This document shows positions 25,880-36,761 of a stretch of 64,000 nt of DNA, piece after piece; the first letter of the stretch is position 1; each line of letters starts with the position of its first letter. This DNA comes from Acridotheres tristis. Taxonomy: Eukaryota; Chordata; Aves; Passeriformes; Sturnidae. The notes below the pieces were generated by a model, which was given only the letters and a program-made list of their open reading frames with translations, ran no database searches and was not told where the DNA came from. The stretch spans positions 4,502,501 to 4,566,500 of the forward strand of contig CM072891.1 of NCBI GenBank assembly GCA_037013685.1, given 5' to 3'. A program made the translations under genes and the position numbers.

Positions 25880-27800
25880 GCCTTATATGCCATTTACTAC
25901 ACAGGACCATCCCCAAGAGTCACATCATGTACCCAAGAGTATTGCCCAAATACTTCTTGAACTCTGTCAGGCTGATTCTGTAACTATTTATCTGGGGAGC
26001 CTGTTCCAGTGCCCGAAACACCCTCTGGGTGAAGAACCTTTCCCTAATACCTAACCTAAATGTCCCCTGACAACTTCAGGCCATTCCCTCAGGTCCTATC
26101 ACCATCTCCACAAAGAGAAGATCTTCCCCTCATGCAGAAGCTGAAGGCAGCTGAGGTCTTCCCTCAGTCTCCTCCAGGTTGACAGCCTCAGCTTCTCCTT
26201 GCAAGTCTTCCCCTCCAGACCTTTCACCATCTTTGTAACCCTCCTCTGGATGCTCTCTAGCCCTTTATATCTTTGTTGTACTGTGGCTCTCACAAGTGCC
26301 CCCAGCACTGGAGGTGAGGCTGCCCCAGCTCAGAGCAGAGCAGGACAATCCCCTCCCTTGCCCAGCTGGCCATTCTGTGCCTGATGAACCCCAGGACACA
26401 CTTGGCCTCCTGGCTGCCAGGGCACTGCTGAATCATGCTCAGCTTGCCATGGACCAGAACCACCAGGTCCCTTTCCACAAAACTTATCTCACATGTTTCA
26501 TTCCCCAGAGCCGCCACATCCCAGGTACAGAATCTGTCACTTGTACTTAAACTTCATGTGGTTAGTGATTGCACAACCCTCTGATTTTTCAAGGCCTCTC
26601 TGCCTTCAAGGGAGTCAGTGGCTCCTCCCAATTTAGGATCATCATCAAACTTACCTAATACACTGTCCGGTCCTGTGTCCAAGTTGTTAATGAAGATGTT
26701 GAAGAGCACAGGGCTTAGGATAGAGCCCTGCAGAACCCCACTAGTGACAGGTCACCAGTCTGATGCCACCACCTTCACTGCCACCCTTTGCACCTGAGCC
26801 ATGAACCAGTTGCTCACCCATAACATGATGTGTTTATCCAGCTGTGTGCTGGACATTTTATCTAATAGGATACTGAGAGAGACAGCATCAACATCTTTAC
26901 CGAAATCCAGAAAGATTACATCAACTGGCTTCCTTGGGTCACAGAATCACCAAATATGCTGAGTTGAAAGGGACCCATCAGGATCACTGAGTACAACTCC
27001 TGCCCCTGCACAGGACACCCCAAGAATCACACCATGTGCCTGAGAGCATTGCCCAAACAATTCCAGTTGACCGGGACCTATCCAGATACACAAGAGCATT
27101 CAAAACTCATCAGGAAAGGCCTCATAATGACATCACCTAGCTCTTTGAATATTCTTGGATGAATTCCATCAGGCCCCATCGACATACAGGGATCCAGCTG
27201 GACCAGCACATCCACAGAGTTGACTGGGAGTTGATCAATCTCACAGTCATGGTCATCCAGCTCAGGCTACTGGGAACCCTTCAGCCCATCATCAGTGTTG
27301 AACACAGAGGCAAAGAAAGCATTAGACATCTCTTTGTCTATGTCCCTGTTTGTGAAATGGCCATCTCCATCTTGTAACCAGCTGATGTTATTTTTATACT
27401 GCCTTTTGCCATTAACATACTTAAAAAACCTCTTTTTATTGTCCCCCACAGTTCTGTCCAGCTTCAACTCCAACTGAGTTCTGGCTGCACAAATTTTCTC
27501 CCTAGAGTGGCAAGCAGCATCTCTCTATTCCTCCCACATCAGCTGACTTTGCTTCCACTGGGCATATACCTCCTTTTCTTGCCTTGGCTCCAAAAGAAGA
27601 TCCCAGCTCAGCCAAGACAACGTTCTGCTTCATCTGCTTGAATTCTTACATTTAGGAATTCCCTGCTCCTGTGCCCTTCATGAGGTGGTGTTTGAAAAAT
27701 AATCTGCACTGATGGACCCCAGAACCTTCATAAGCATTTGCTCAGGGGACGTTATTCACTAGTTCCCTGAGCAGCCGAAAGTTTACATCACCAAATACTT
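25880..27800 (-). mobile_element. CR1 LINE, reverse-transcriptase fragment with nested CR1 end
   Basis: Read on the minus strand, broken frames show typical CR1 ORF2 pieces in order. These are an N-terminal stretch (FRLLRELVNNVP, FFKHHL), DNKKRFFKYVNGKRQ followed by NAFFASVFN, PDGIHPRIFKELGDVI, then [33 protein letters not shown], a degenerate catalytic FDDDPKLGG box, EISFVERDLVVLVHGKL, and RRVTKMVKGLE near the end. Stops and frameshifts show it is dead. A block of RT between PDGIHPR and VDVIFLDF is replaced by a second CR1 3' end (about 26938-27060), suggesting a nested insertion. It fills one FMN1 intron. Confidence 0.92.
26938..27060 (-). mobile_element. Nested CR1 3' end inside the larger CR1
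   Basis: On the plus strand it begins 'gggtcacagaatcaccaaat', followed by a diverged 'gagttgaaagggacccatca', which is the reverse complement of a CR1 3' terminus. It continues with 'aggacaccccaagaatcaca', a phrase also found in variant form at about 25895-25930 at the 3' end of the host CR1. It interrupts the reverse-transcriptase region of the host copy. The exact inner boundary is uncertain by some tens of bases. Confidence 0.75.
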
Positions 27801-27837
27801 TGGTGATTAACTACATTTTTATCCCAACTTTACTTAC

Positions 27838-27899
27838 ATTTTCATATAGGGCTTCCAGTGTCTCCAGATCTACAACGGAGTCATCAACACACAATATAG
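27838..27899 (-). CDS. FMN1: FMN1 exon, FH2 knob helix (62 nt)
   Basis: The acceptor is tgtattctatacag and the donor is GAAAAT|GTAAGTA. With the carried-over G, it encodes 21 residues: AILCVDDSVVD followed by LETLEALYEN. Formin FH2 domains have a matching short helix pair here, with a conserved acidic D-x-x-x-L-x-x-E-x-L pattern. The exon ends in phase 0. It lies about 40 bp to the left of the 5' end of the large CR1 fragment's neighbouring intron sequence, that is, the CR1 insertion occupies most of the next intron downstream. Confidence 0.95.
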
Positions 27900-28919
27900 C
27901 TGTATAGAATACAAACACAAATAAGACACTGGAAAACATAAATTAATATTTCAATTCTTTTTCCTGCAAAATGTACCAAAGGGTTCTAGCCTAGTATAGG
28001 ACTTCTATATATCCAGTTAATATATTTTAGTTTTCAGCATTTAATTTTGTTCTGATGTCAAATCACAGCATTCCTGCAAGAATGTTCTATAAACTCTGTC
28101 TCAAGAGAGTAGAGTTCTATTTTTTCTCTCCAATATAATCAGCAGTCAAAGATGTGACCAACCAAGTAGCCAGTCATTGAGTAGCTGGCCAGGCAGGAGA
28201 ATATGAGAAGAACTGATACCAGACAAGGAACAGCACAGATTTCATGTTAGCTTAGAAGGCTGGAGAAGAAGGAATTGAGAGTGAGGGTATTTAAGACTCC
28301 TTGTGTGCATGGGAAATCAACGAGATATGCTTGTCTAGGAGCTAAGCATTCTTGGTAAGCAGACAAGCTTTCAAAGTTTGCAAGTTATAAATTTGCAAGC
28401 ACAAAAGATTGTGCTACAGTTTTTAAGTTATCTTCAGCAAGTTCACATTTAATTTAACTTTATCCAATAGAAAACTATCCACATGACAATTTACAGAAAA
28501 ATACTTTTCGACACCACACAGACACACATGAAGTATACTCTTCAGTGATTAATTATCCTTCATTACTTAAAATGAGAAGTCTCAAAATGTTTCCTATCTT
28601 AGTTCCAAATATTACTATGTCTGGAGTATACGACACAGGTGCTTCCAACATTTGCAAATCCCATTACAATTTAAGCAATGTATTGGAACTCTTCTGAAAA
28701 CTGAATGGGATTGCTTCATGGTCCTTTCTAACACACTCTAATGTTAAATTCCAGTAAGCTGAGGGATGCACAGTGCAATGGAAGTAACTCTGGATGTTTA
28801 AAATTTCTGAAACCAGCTCTTCCTCAAGATTCATAAGGGGATTAGGCACAATTTTTGAACTCATGACTTATGCTTATACATTACTGAGAACATTAATCCC
28901 AAAAGAATCAAGCACATAA

Positions 28920-29280
28920 CCAGTGAAATATCATTAGCTACTATCTGATAACTTTTAATTCAACTGCATTATATTTCCTCAAATTATCATTGATTGCTTA
29001 TGAATTTAGAGGATTTTAAAAGCTCTTGCTGCATTTGCAATCCATGGTTGAAAGGGGCACAGCACACATCTTTAAATAATTATTTAAAAGTAATAAGCTT
29101 TCTCCTGCTCTACCACCTACCCCATGATTTTACATTGTGAAATTAACCAGCAGGCTAGTAAATTTTCTCTGTGGCAGGCTAATTAATTTTATTAAAAGGT
29201 CCAGTGACATTTAGAATGCTTTAAAATTCTGCCTGTCAATTATGATTTCATCTGTTGACATCACACCTAAGTTAGAAGTA
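28920..29280. promoter_or_regulatory. Candidate regulatory block rich in homeodomain-type sites
   Basis: The interval has many TAAT-core sites (for example ctaattaattt at about 29178-29188, aattaacc, tcaattatg) and is free of recognisable repeats. It has the mixed, non-repetitive look of conserved non-coding DNA. The FMN1 3' introns are known to hold GREM1 limb enhancers in mammals, but no conservation data are available here. Confidence 0.2.
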
Positions 29281-30428
29281 AAGAATTACACAGAAGACAG
29301 TATCAATGGAAAAAGCAGTATTGCCAACCATTTTTGTCTTACTGGAAAGATTCAAAACCCTCAAGACTGTAACCAGATGTAAATCCTGAACCACTGAGAT
29401 TGACAAAAATCTTTGTTTAAAGAAAAATCCATAGGCTTTGAATGTATGAGATTATCTCTTATCTCCTGCAAGACAGTTCCAAGAGTTTCACTACCTTCTG
29501 TATCATCCAAGAGAATTTCAGAAGAACCTAAGAGATGGAAAATGTCTTGGAAAATTGGTTTCACAGTCCAATATATTTAATTGTTAAGATTAACAATATG
29601 CATATTGAGTTCAGAAACGTCCCCTTGTGGTTTAACTTTTATCCTATTTTAGCATTTTCTGAAATCTGCTTACAAGGAGACATTTACTTGTCCAGACAAT
29701 CAACCAAGCAACTTATTGGAGGCAATTTAAACTTGTGCTAGAAATGCAAAGCATGTAATTGTCAGTCAAAGTTTTATGTACACATTTATTATGATGACAT
29801 GAAGCAGTCTGATAAAAACCCACTTCAATAAGAATATTGAGAGTTACACACCTAGCTGAATATTTTAGCCAGATATTTGTCACCAAAATGGCCCCATAAT
29901 CACAAAGTGATTTTTATGCTCTATTATGTTATCCGTGTTTCTGTACTCAACATCAGATCTAACAAATCATCATTGTTTTGAAGTGACATGATAAAACAAA
30001 AAGTGTTTGTGATAAAACTAATGAAATACAATCTGCTAAACAACATTTTTAATAGAATTAATAATAATCAATTGACATGAGTTATTTTCTCTCTTGGAGA
30101 GAGCACATGATAGTATAAAAGTACTCAGAAATTATTTTCTGATTTACTTTCTATACAATCTGTACTGCTATTATTGGCAATGCATAAACAGACAATTGCA
30201 GTTAAAAACCAAGCCATACAGATGGACAACTTAGGATATGTATGTAGAGACACATTCCCAGTAAGTCAGAGGTACTGCAAAATCCACATAACCTCTTTTA
30301 GTTCATCTCATACATTTTAATGTCTTAGCCATTCTTTCTTTCATTCAAACTGATTGAAATGAATGCCATGCACATTTGGAGTAGAAGACAAAAATGAGAA
30401 CATGCAAATTTATGAAGACTGGCCCATT

Positions 30429-30545
30429 TTTTTGGAAAAAAAAACCCAACAAAAATAAAAAACACACAAAAACAAAAAAATCAAACCACGACAAAAAGAA
30501 AAAACAACAAAACAAAACCAAAAAAACAACAACAAAAAACTCCCC
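30429..30545. repeat. A-rich low-complexity block with AAC/AAAAC units
   Basis: Over about 115 bp the plus strand is nearly all A and C, mostly runs of three to nine A separated by C. It yields a meaningless minus-strand open frame rich in Phe, Val, Cys and Leu. It may be an expanded poly(A) tail remnant, but no transposon body is recognised beside it. Confidence 0.85.
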
Positions 30546-33500
30546 CATCATTTTGAAAAGCTGAGAGAAATCCCCAAATTCACAGGTGTTTTCATATTCT
30601 TCTTATTCTTAAAATATGGCATGTGCAATACATTCACAGTATTTTGTGTAAATTTGCTTGAATTGGTGCAGCTTAATAAAACCCATTGCACTAGATCAAA
30701 TAATTATTTTGATTTTCACTTAAAGTAACAAAAGCTTTTAAATTTTTCTATGAAAACCAAAACCCACTTTTGATCATATGTATATTAACTTTATTAAAAT
30801 TAATACAAATCTTGGTATGTTTTTCAAAATGCTTTTCCTGATACAGCGAATTTATGATACTTTACTGCATTAAATCTCACTATATCCGGCTTACATAAGT
30901 AATATAGGTGAAGTATCATAAATCTACAAAAGAGGCTCCAAAACAATTAATAGCTATTACAATATCAATCATCATCGGTGGTTTTTACTTTCATCTTGCT
31001 TTCTAGTTAGCTGTCTTCCTTACACTGTCAGTTCAGTTAGAATATTTCACCTACACCTCACAATATGTCAAAAGGAAGTAGACTCATGCTGTGAAAAGCT
31101 GGTAATTTTATTGGGTTCCTCTACCTTTAAAAAATCTGTTACTTGGCCAAGTCTGGTTTCTGAGATCCTTTTTTGCAGGGAAATTGAGGCAAACATTTTT
31201 ATGTTGCCTATGGTGTCTGCTCACAAGAAGAAGAATTTATATACACAAGGATCATTAGTGCAGGGTTGCACCCATTAGGATATAATAACCGTCAGCTCGG
31301 ACAAAAAACAGATCAGCATCATGCATTCAAACTAACAGGCACACATAAAAATACTTGCCAGCTACATTTCACATACTAAGAGTATTGCTTTGAATATAAA
31401 CTTATACCAAAGGTTTTCAACACACGAACTTCTAGAAAATGAATCAAACAGATTCCCTGCTGCACAGATTTTTCACATATTCCGATCAATTAAAAAAATG
31501 TAAATCCAAAAAAAGCCAAGAATTTAAAGCATACTGTGTGCAGTCTACATGCAACTTTAGAACTTAGGGCATAAATATGAAAAATATACTTACCTCATCT
31601 AAATCAGCTTAAATACCAATAGTCTTAAGGCTGAATCTGATATACAGCCTCACTCCTACTAAATGCATTTTGGTTAAATCAGGATTTAAGTCCTGCTGAC
31701 TGAGCTTACATATACTCACCACTATCAAACCATTCAATGTAACAATCAGAGTATGAAATATATACCTTAACTGCTCCCAGATGAAAAAACAAAAGTATAT
31801 TATTTAAATAAAAGGAGCTTGCCAAAGCTGCATTTATTTGACCTGGAAGTATTTAGTTGTTTTATGTACTGCATTCTGTTGAATAAGGCTTGATTTCATG
31901 GGAACATGCAGCTCATCATTGGGAAGTTTAAACAGAATTGTGACTGACCTAGTCAATTAGACTGTTAAGTACTTGGCAAAACTTCCTGTAATATCCAAAT
32001 CCCTCTGGTTTACTACTGACAAATTGATATGTTATCAACTTAAGGTTTTGTCCAGTATTAACAGCCATGCAACACAAAAAAAATTATATGTAATAATGGG
32101 CACTAAGGGCACAATGGAGGTTTAGAAGACTAAGAAAGCTTGAATCCTGCAAGAAGTCATGAACAAATGATTCTGGCACTAATGTTAACCTACCCACAGG
32201 CCATGTATGTCCAAAATAGATTCATAAAAATGTATGTTGTGAATTTTCCCGAAAAAGAGAAAAACATTTAATTTTAAATAAAATCGTTTCCCAACTTCTG
32301 AGATGGATATGATCCTATCTTTATGCACAGGATACAGTATATATAGAATACATACATGTAATATTTTGGGTAGGTGGGAAAGTCACACGAATTTAGAGCA
32401 ACAGTTTAGATGTGCCATAAGGCATAACTTGCACTAAGACAATGCAAACCTATTTATATACCTTCCGTGGGCTCTTATTAGAGCAATCCCATGATGATTA
32501 GAAATATAATACTGAATCAGAATGGTTATTAGATTGATCATCAGTCTGGTTGGGTTAATCTACAGCTCATATTCTTCCAATTTTTTACTCCCATATGCTG
32601 ACAATGAAGGGGAAATCATGAAGTTGAAGGAAAGCAGTCAGACACTTCACTTTTAGCATTAGAAATAATCTCTATGCTAAGGATAAATGTTAAGCTCTCC
32701 CCTTTTTCATACAGGCTATATTCTGTCAGTGTTGTAGTGCTACAGCACAGCTACTATGGCTTTGGTAAGAGCAGCAAAGTCTGCAGCTGTTCTGTGAGAA
32801 GTCATACTGCACTTTACTACAACAAAGAGTACAATAAGCTATAACTGTGCATCTGGTGTCATATACTATACCCCAAACATTTTGTCCCATGGAAAATATA
32901 CCAGCATGTATACTAGCAGACCATCTAGCTAACGTGCTCTGAAAGCCATCAGAGATATTTGACAGTGAAATTTTTACCCAATGTACAGAAGCAGAACGTC
33001 TGGTGCCCTACAATTTTAGTGACAAAATGCAGGTACTCTGAAGGTTGGGAGGGATTGGGGAGAATCACTCTTTTGAATATAGACATCCATCTTTTATCTA
33101 CATCCCATTTTCTGTAACTAAAAGTTTTTCGTCTGGGCTGCCCCACAATTTTGCCAGTTAACTCTTGAACAAGGATCTCAGTAGCTCATGGAAAGCCAGC
33201 ACAGATGACATACACTGCAGGAAAGCATATTATTATGTGTTTTCCAGTGCACTGCTGTTGCCAGCTACTATTTTGGAACTGCCTCAGTGAGTGGAATGTT
33301 GCCCTGTAAAAGGCTGGGACAAGGATCCACACAGTATTTTCACATACAGCTACAATCAGCATTTCCCATTACAAACAAAACACCTCACTATGGAGCGAAT
33401 TGTAGTATTTCAACAGCAAAGCCTCACAAATAGTGTTGATGCACAAGTTCGTCTCTCAAGTTGTATTATTTCAGCAGGACAATGATAGGAAAAGACAGAA

Positions 33501-36500
33501 ATGGACTGATGTGAAATGGAGATTACTTCTCTACGTGTGGACACTTAAAGCTTACCTAATAAGTGATCTCTGCTATTTCTCCTCTATTTTTATAAAGATT
33601 TTTTTAAAATGCAGAGAAGAAGCCTTAAAAATAATCTCAAACCTATGCACAATTTGATTATTGCTATTTGCCTTTTCAATATACAGATCCTATACAGCCT
33701 ACTGAGTACAGATTTTCGGCCTGCTTCTTCTGCTCAGGAAACGAGTAATATTAATAGTGGTCTAACAAAAAACTTTATTGCCCTCACCAGTACCAGATTC
33801 ACCAGTGTTCTAATAACACTGAAGTACCTAGGATTTGTTCTCTCCCACCAAACAAAAAGTTGAGTATTAGGATAGATGCAACATCACAATGTCAACCTTC
33901 CCTGTGCATCATATAACAACAACACTACTCAAAATAATGATTTAGTTTTACATTGTCTTCTCCTTAAGACTATACTCAGAAGCAGTATGCATATAAACTT
34001 ATCTGCAAAGGATGAACTTCATTCTCTTAAACGAACGTGTGTGGGAGATCCCCCTCCTGAAGTGTGGTGGCTGGCGCATTATCAAATGCAAACTCAAACA
34101 TCTGGATGCCAGATATGGACACTTGTTTGTTTTGTACTGCTGAGTTATCTACAGAATATACTGTGAAGTTATGTACTTTGATTTGAGAGGATAATCCTGT
34201 GGATGCAGAAATCTCACACTGTTTCAGAGGAGGTTGAAATTTTTCTTGTGGTTACTCTTTTGTCTTCTCTACAAACAGGGCAGTTCATCTGAGAATTTCT
34301 CTACCTGTATTCTATAACTGCTACCTAAGGTAGACTAGCCAGTACACCATACATAGGCAGTACATTCCTTTGTACCTGACTTTACAACAAATATGGTCAT
34401 AAAAGCTTGAAATAAAAACTCGATTTTTATTTTCACTTTTGCTTCAGGTTTCTATATTTTCTGCTGTAAGTGGTCAAAGGCTATGAACTTTTCCCTGTTT
34501 TTCACATACTCCGAAAATTGGAATGAAAAAAGAGAAGAGTGCTTAATTTGTGTATTCTTAGAGGTTGGTCTTCGCAACTTTTTATATTAAAAAAAAAAAG
34601 GTTGACATTCATGACCCAATGGTTACATGCTCTTTTGGTTAGGTGCTGTCATGCACCATTTAGCCTATTATGAATTCTTTTCATCCAGGGCAGTGATTAC
34701 AGCAGTCTTCAAATAATTTGTCTGCTGACAGGCAGGACTGGCCACACATTTAAATTACACTAAATACTGTGGAATAAACAGACATTAAAAGAGAAACAAT
34801 TATTCAACTGTTGTCTTCAGAGTAAGATACATTTCTAAAGGTCCTCTCTACAGAACAATGTTTTTCCCTGAGTCTTGTGAACTAGTTTGTCACCCTAGAT
34901 AGTCTCTGAACTGATCAGATTTTGATTAAAATCAGACAGATTGTTTTGTATGTTTTTTAAAAGTTCCACTAATGGTATTCCCAAATTCTGATGGTAGCTC
35001 CTAGCTGTTTCCATAAGCAAGAGACAGCATATCCTATTGCTGCCTTGAGCAACACAAGTGGTGACAGGCCAGTCATTTGCTACCTCAGACAAGAAGGGGC
35101 GATGAGTTCTAAACTTTTCTTCAGTGACAGCACTTGTTTTGGTGTCTTTCTTCTACCAACACTCCAATTTTCATTAAACTTGTAGGACTATATTAGCTAT
35201 GCCTACAACTGCAAGTCTTTAGAAATGGATTTGTAGACAGCAACAATTCAGACTATACATGTTTCAGGGAGTTTTAACTATCTTTGATCTGATCCTGGGG
35301 AATTTAGAGACTACTATACATGGAGACTGATGGCATGCCCCTAAAGCATGTCTTCTCATTTAATTTGATTCTGAAGGGTGTTTGTGCACTCTGAGACTGC
35401 TCTGCATTGCTCTGCAATGCAAACACAGAAAAGGGGACAACTGTTTCATGTGATTCAAAAATGCACTGCTGACTCAAGCTAAAAATGCTGTTGTATATAT
35501 ACCCACGTATTTGGGTCATTATGCTCTCTTAGATTTTGTATAAATTGGTCAGTTTTCAAAAGCTATACAAGTACAGAAAACAACTGAGAGAGATAGAGAT
35601 GCTCTATTTTAGTAGAACATCCTGGCATGGAAAATTAAAAGAAAACCTATCTCTGAATATCCTTAAGAATATTACCCAGTTTTTGTAATAAAGTTTCTAT
35701 CCTATCCCTATGTCGCTGACACTTCTGCCAACAAATTATTCAGACCTTTAGTAACAGCAGTTTTTTTTCCATCTCATTGTGATACCTTTCACACAATACT
35801 GGCAGGCACAAAGTAATTCCTTCTTTTCCTTATTCCACTGCATCCCAAGAGACATCTGTAAGCCCTTGTGCTTTTAAAGTGCTAGATGCTCAAAGGCTCT
35901 TTTGAAATTAATAATAATCAATGCCAGCAGCATCTCAACACCCTACCCAGTATTTGCATGTGATGGAGAGAAAACAATAGCAAAAAAGGAGACATCAACT
36001 TGAGTTGTTCCAGCAGTTGTTTTAAATGGTGAATATTTTCCTTTCTTAATGTGAAAAAGAAATAAACAATATCCTTAAACAATATCTTTTTAAATCCAGA
36101 ACATAAGCAGACTCTCTATTACCCCAGTGTTCTGAAAAATCTGTATTTCTCTACAGTTGTATTGGCAAACTCTAATAATTTCTACCAGTAATGGAATTTA
36201 CAACTGACTAGCCCCATGCTTTGAAAAATGCCATCCAGTAATTCTCTTTCTGATTCTTACGTGGTAACATCAGTTTGGGATGTACTTCTCATAGTGTTAA
36301 TGAAACAAAATGTAAATATTAAAAAATACTGACTGCCTATTTGAAGCCTAAAAGATTTATGTTTAAGCCCTCCATTTAATTCCTATTGGTGGATGACTTG
36401 CTTCAGAAAAAGCAGGGAACTAAAGGGGAGGAATATGAAAATATTGTACTAAAAGTGTTATGCTAACTGTAAAGATACAGAAGGAGTTGTACCTAAATTC

Positions 36501-36673
36501 AGTTCTAGTTTTTAGGTGAAACTTTTACATATACTGGAATATTTTAGAAGAATGATTCTTCTGGTAGCTTAGGAGACTATATTCAAAACACATTCTGCAC
36601 TGTCAGAAATTATCTGAGGGCTACGGCAATTTATCCATGCAAGTACAATACATTAAGTGTAAAAAACACTTAC

Positions 36674-36761
36674 CTTGTTGAATATCCTTCATCTCCAAGT
36701 GCAAACTCGATATTAAAATTCCTACAGTTTGAGATCGTTTTCCATCCAGTAATTTGATAAT
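36674..36761 (-). CDS. FMN1: FMN1 exon, FH2 knob start (88 nt)
   Basis: The acceptor is catctttctag and the donor is CAACAAG|GTAAGTG, a strong match. It reads ATT ATC AAA TTA CTG from its first base (phase 0 in) and ends one base into a codon. It encodes 29 residues with [19 protein letters not shown] and EMKDIQQ. This matches the start of the FH2 knob subdomain, where a Lys-Arg-Ser/Ala-Gln motif is well conserved among formins. It follows the lysine-rich end of the previous exon directly, as in mammalian formin-1. Confidence 0.97.

Larger units (their letters stand above)
25716..27837 (-). other. FMN1: FMN1 intron (2.1 kb), almost filled by CR1
   Basis: Nearly the whole intron is the CR1 fragment described separately. 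Only about 160 bp on the 3' side and a few tens of bp on the 5' side look like original intron. Confidence 0.88.
27900..36673 (-). other. FMN1: FMN1 intron (8.8 kb)
   Basis: It contains a homeodomain-site-rich block at about 28920-29280 (candidate regulatory element), a minus-strand 67-codon open frame at 29361-29564, an A-rich low-complexity block at about 30429-30545, and otherwise unremarkable AT-rich sequence. No CR1 copy was recognised in it. Confidence 0.86.

Noticed and set aside
26099..27477. Open frames on both strands that look protein-like
   Set aside because: The minus-strand ones are broken CR1 reverse transcriptase pieces and the plus-strand ones are their shadows; none is a host gene.
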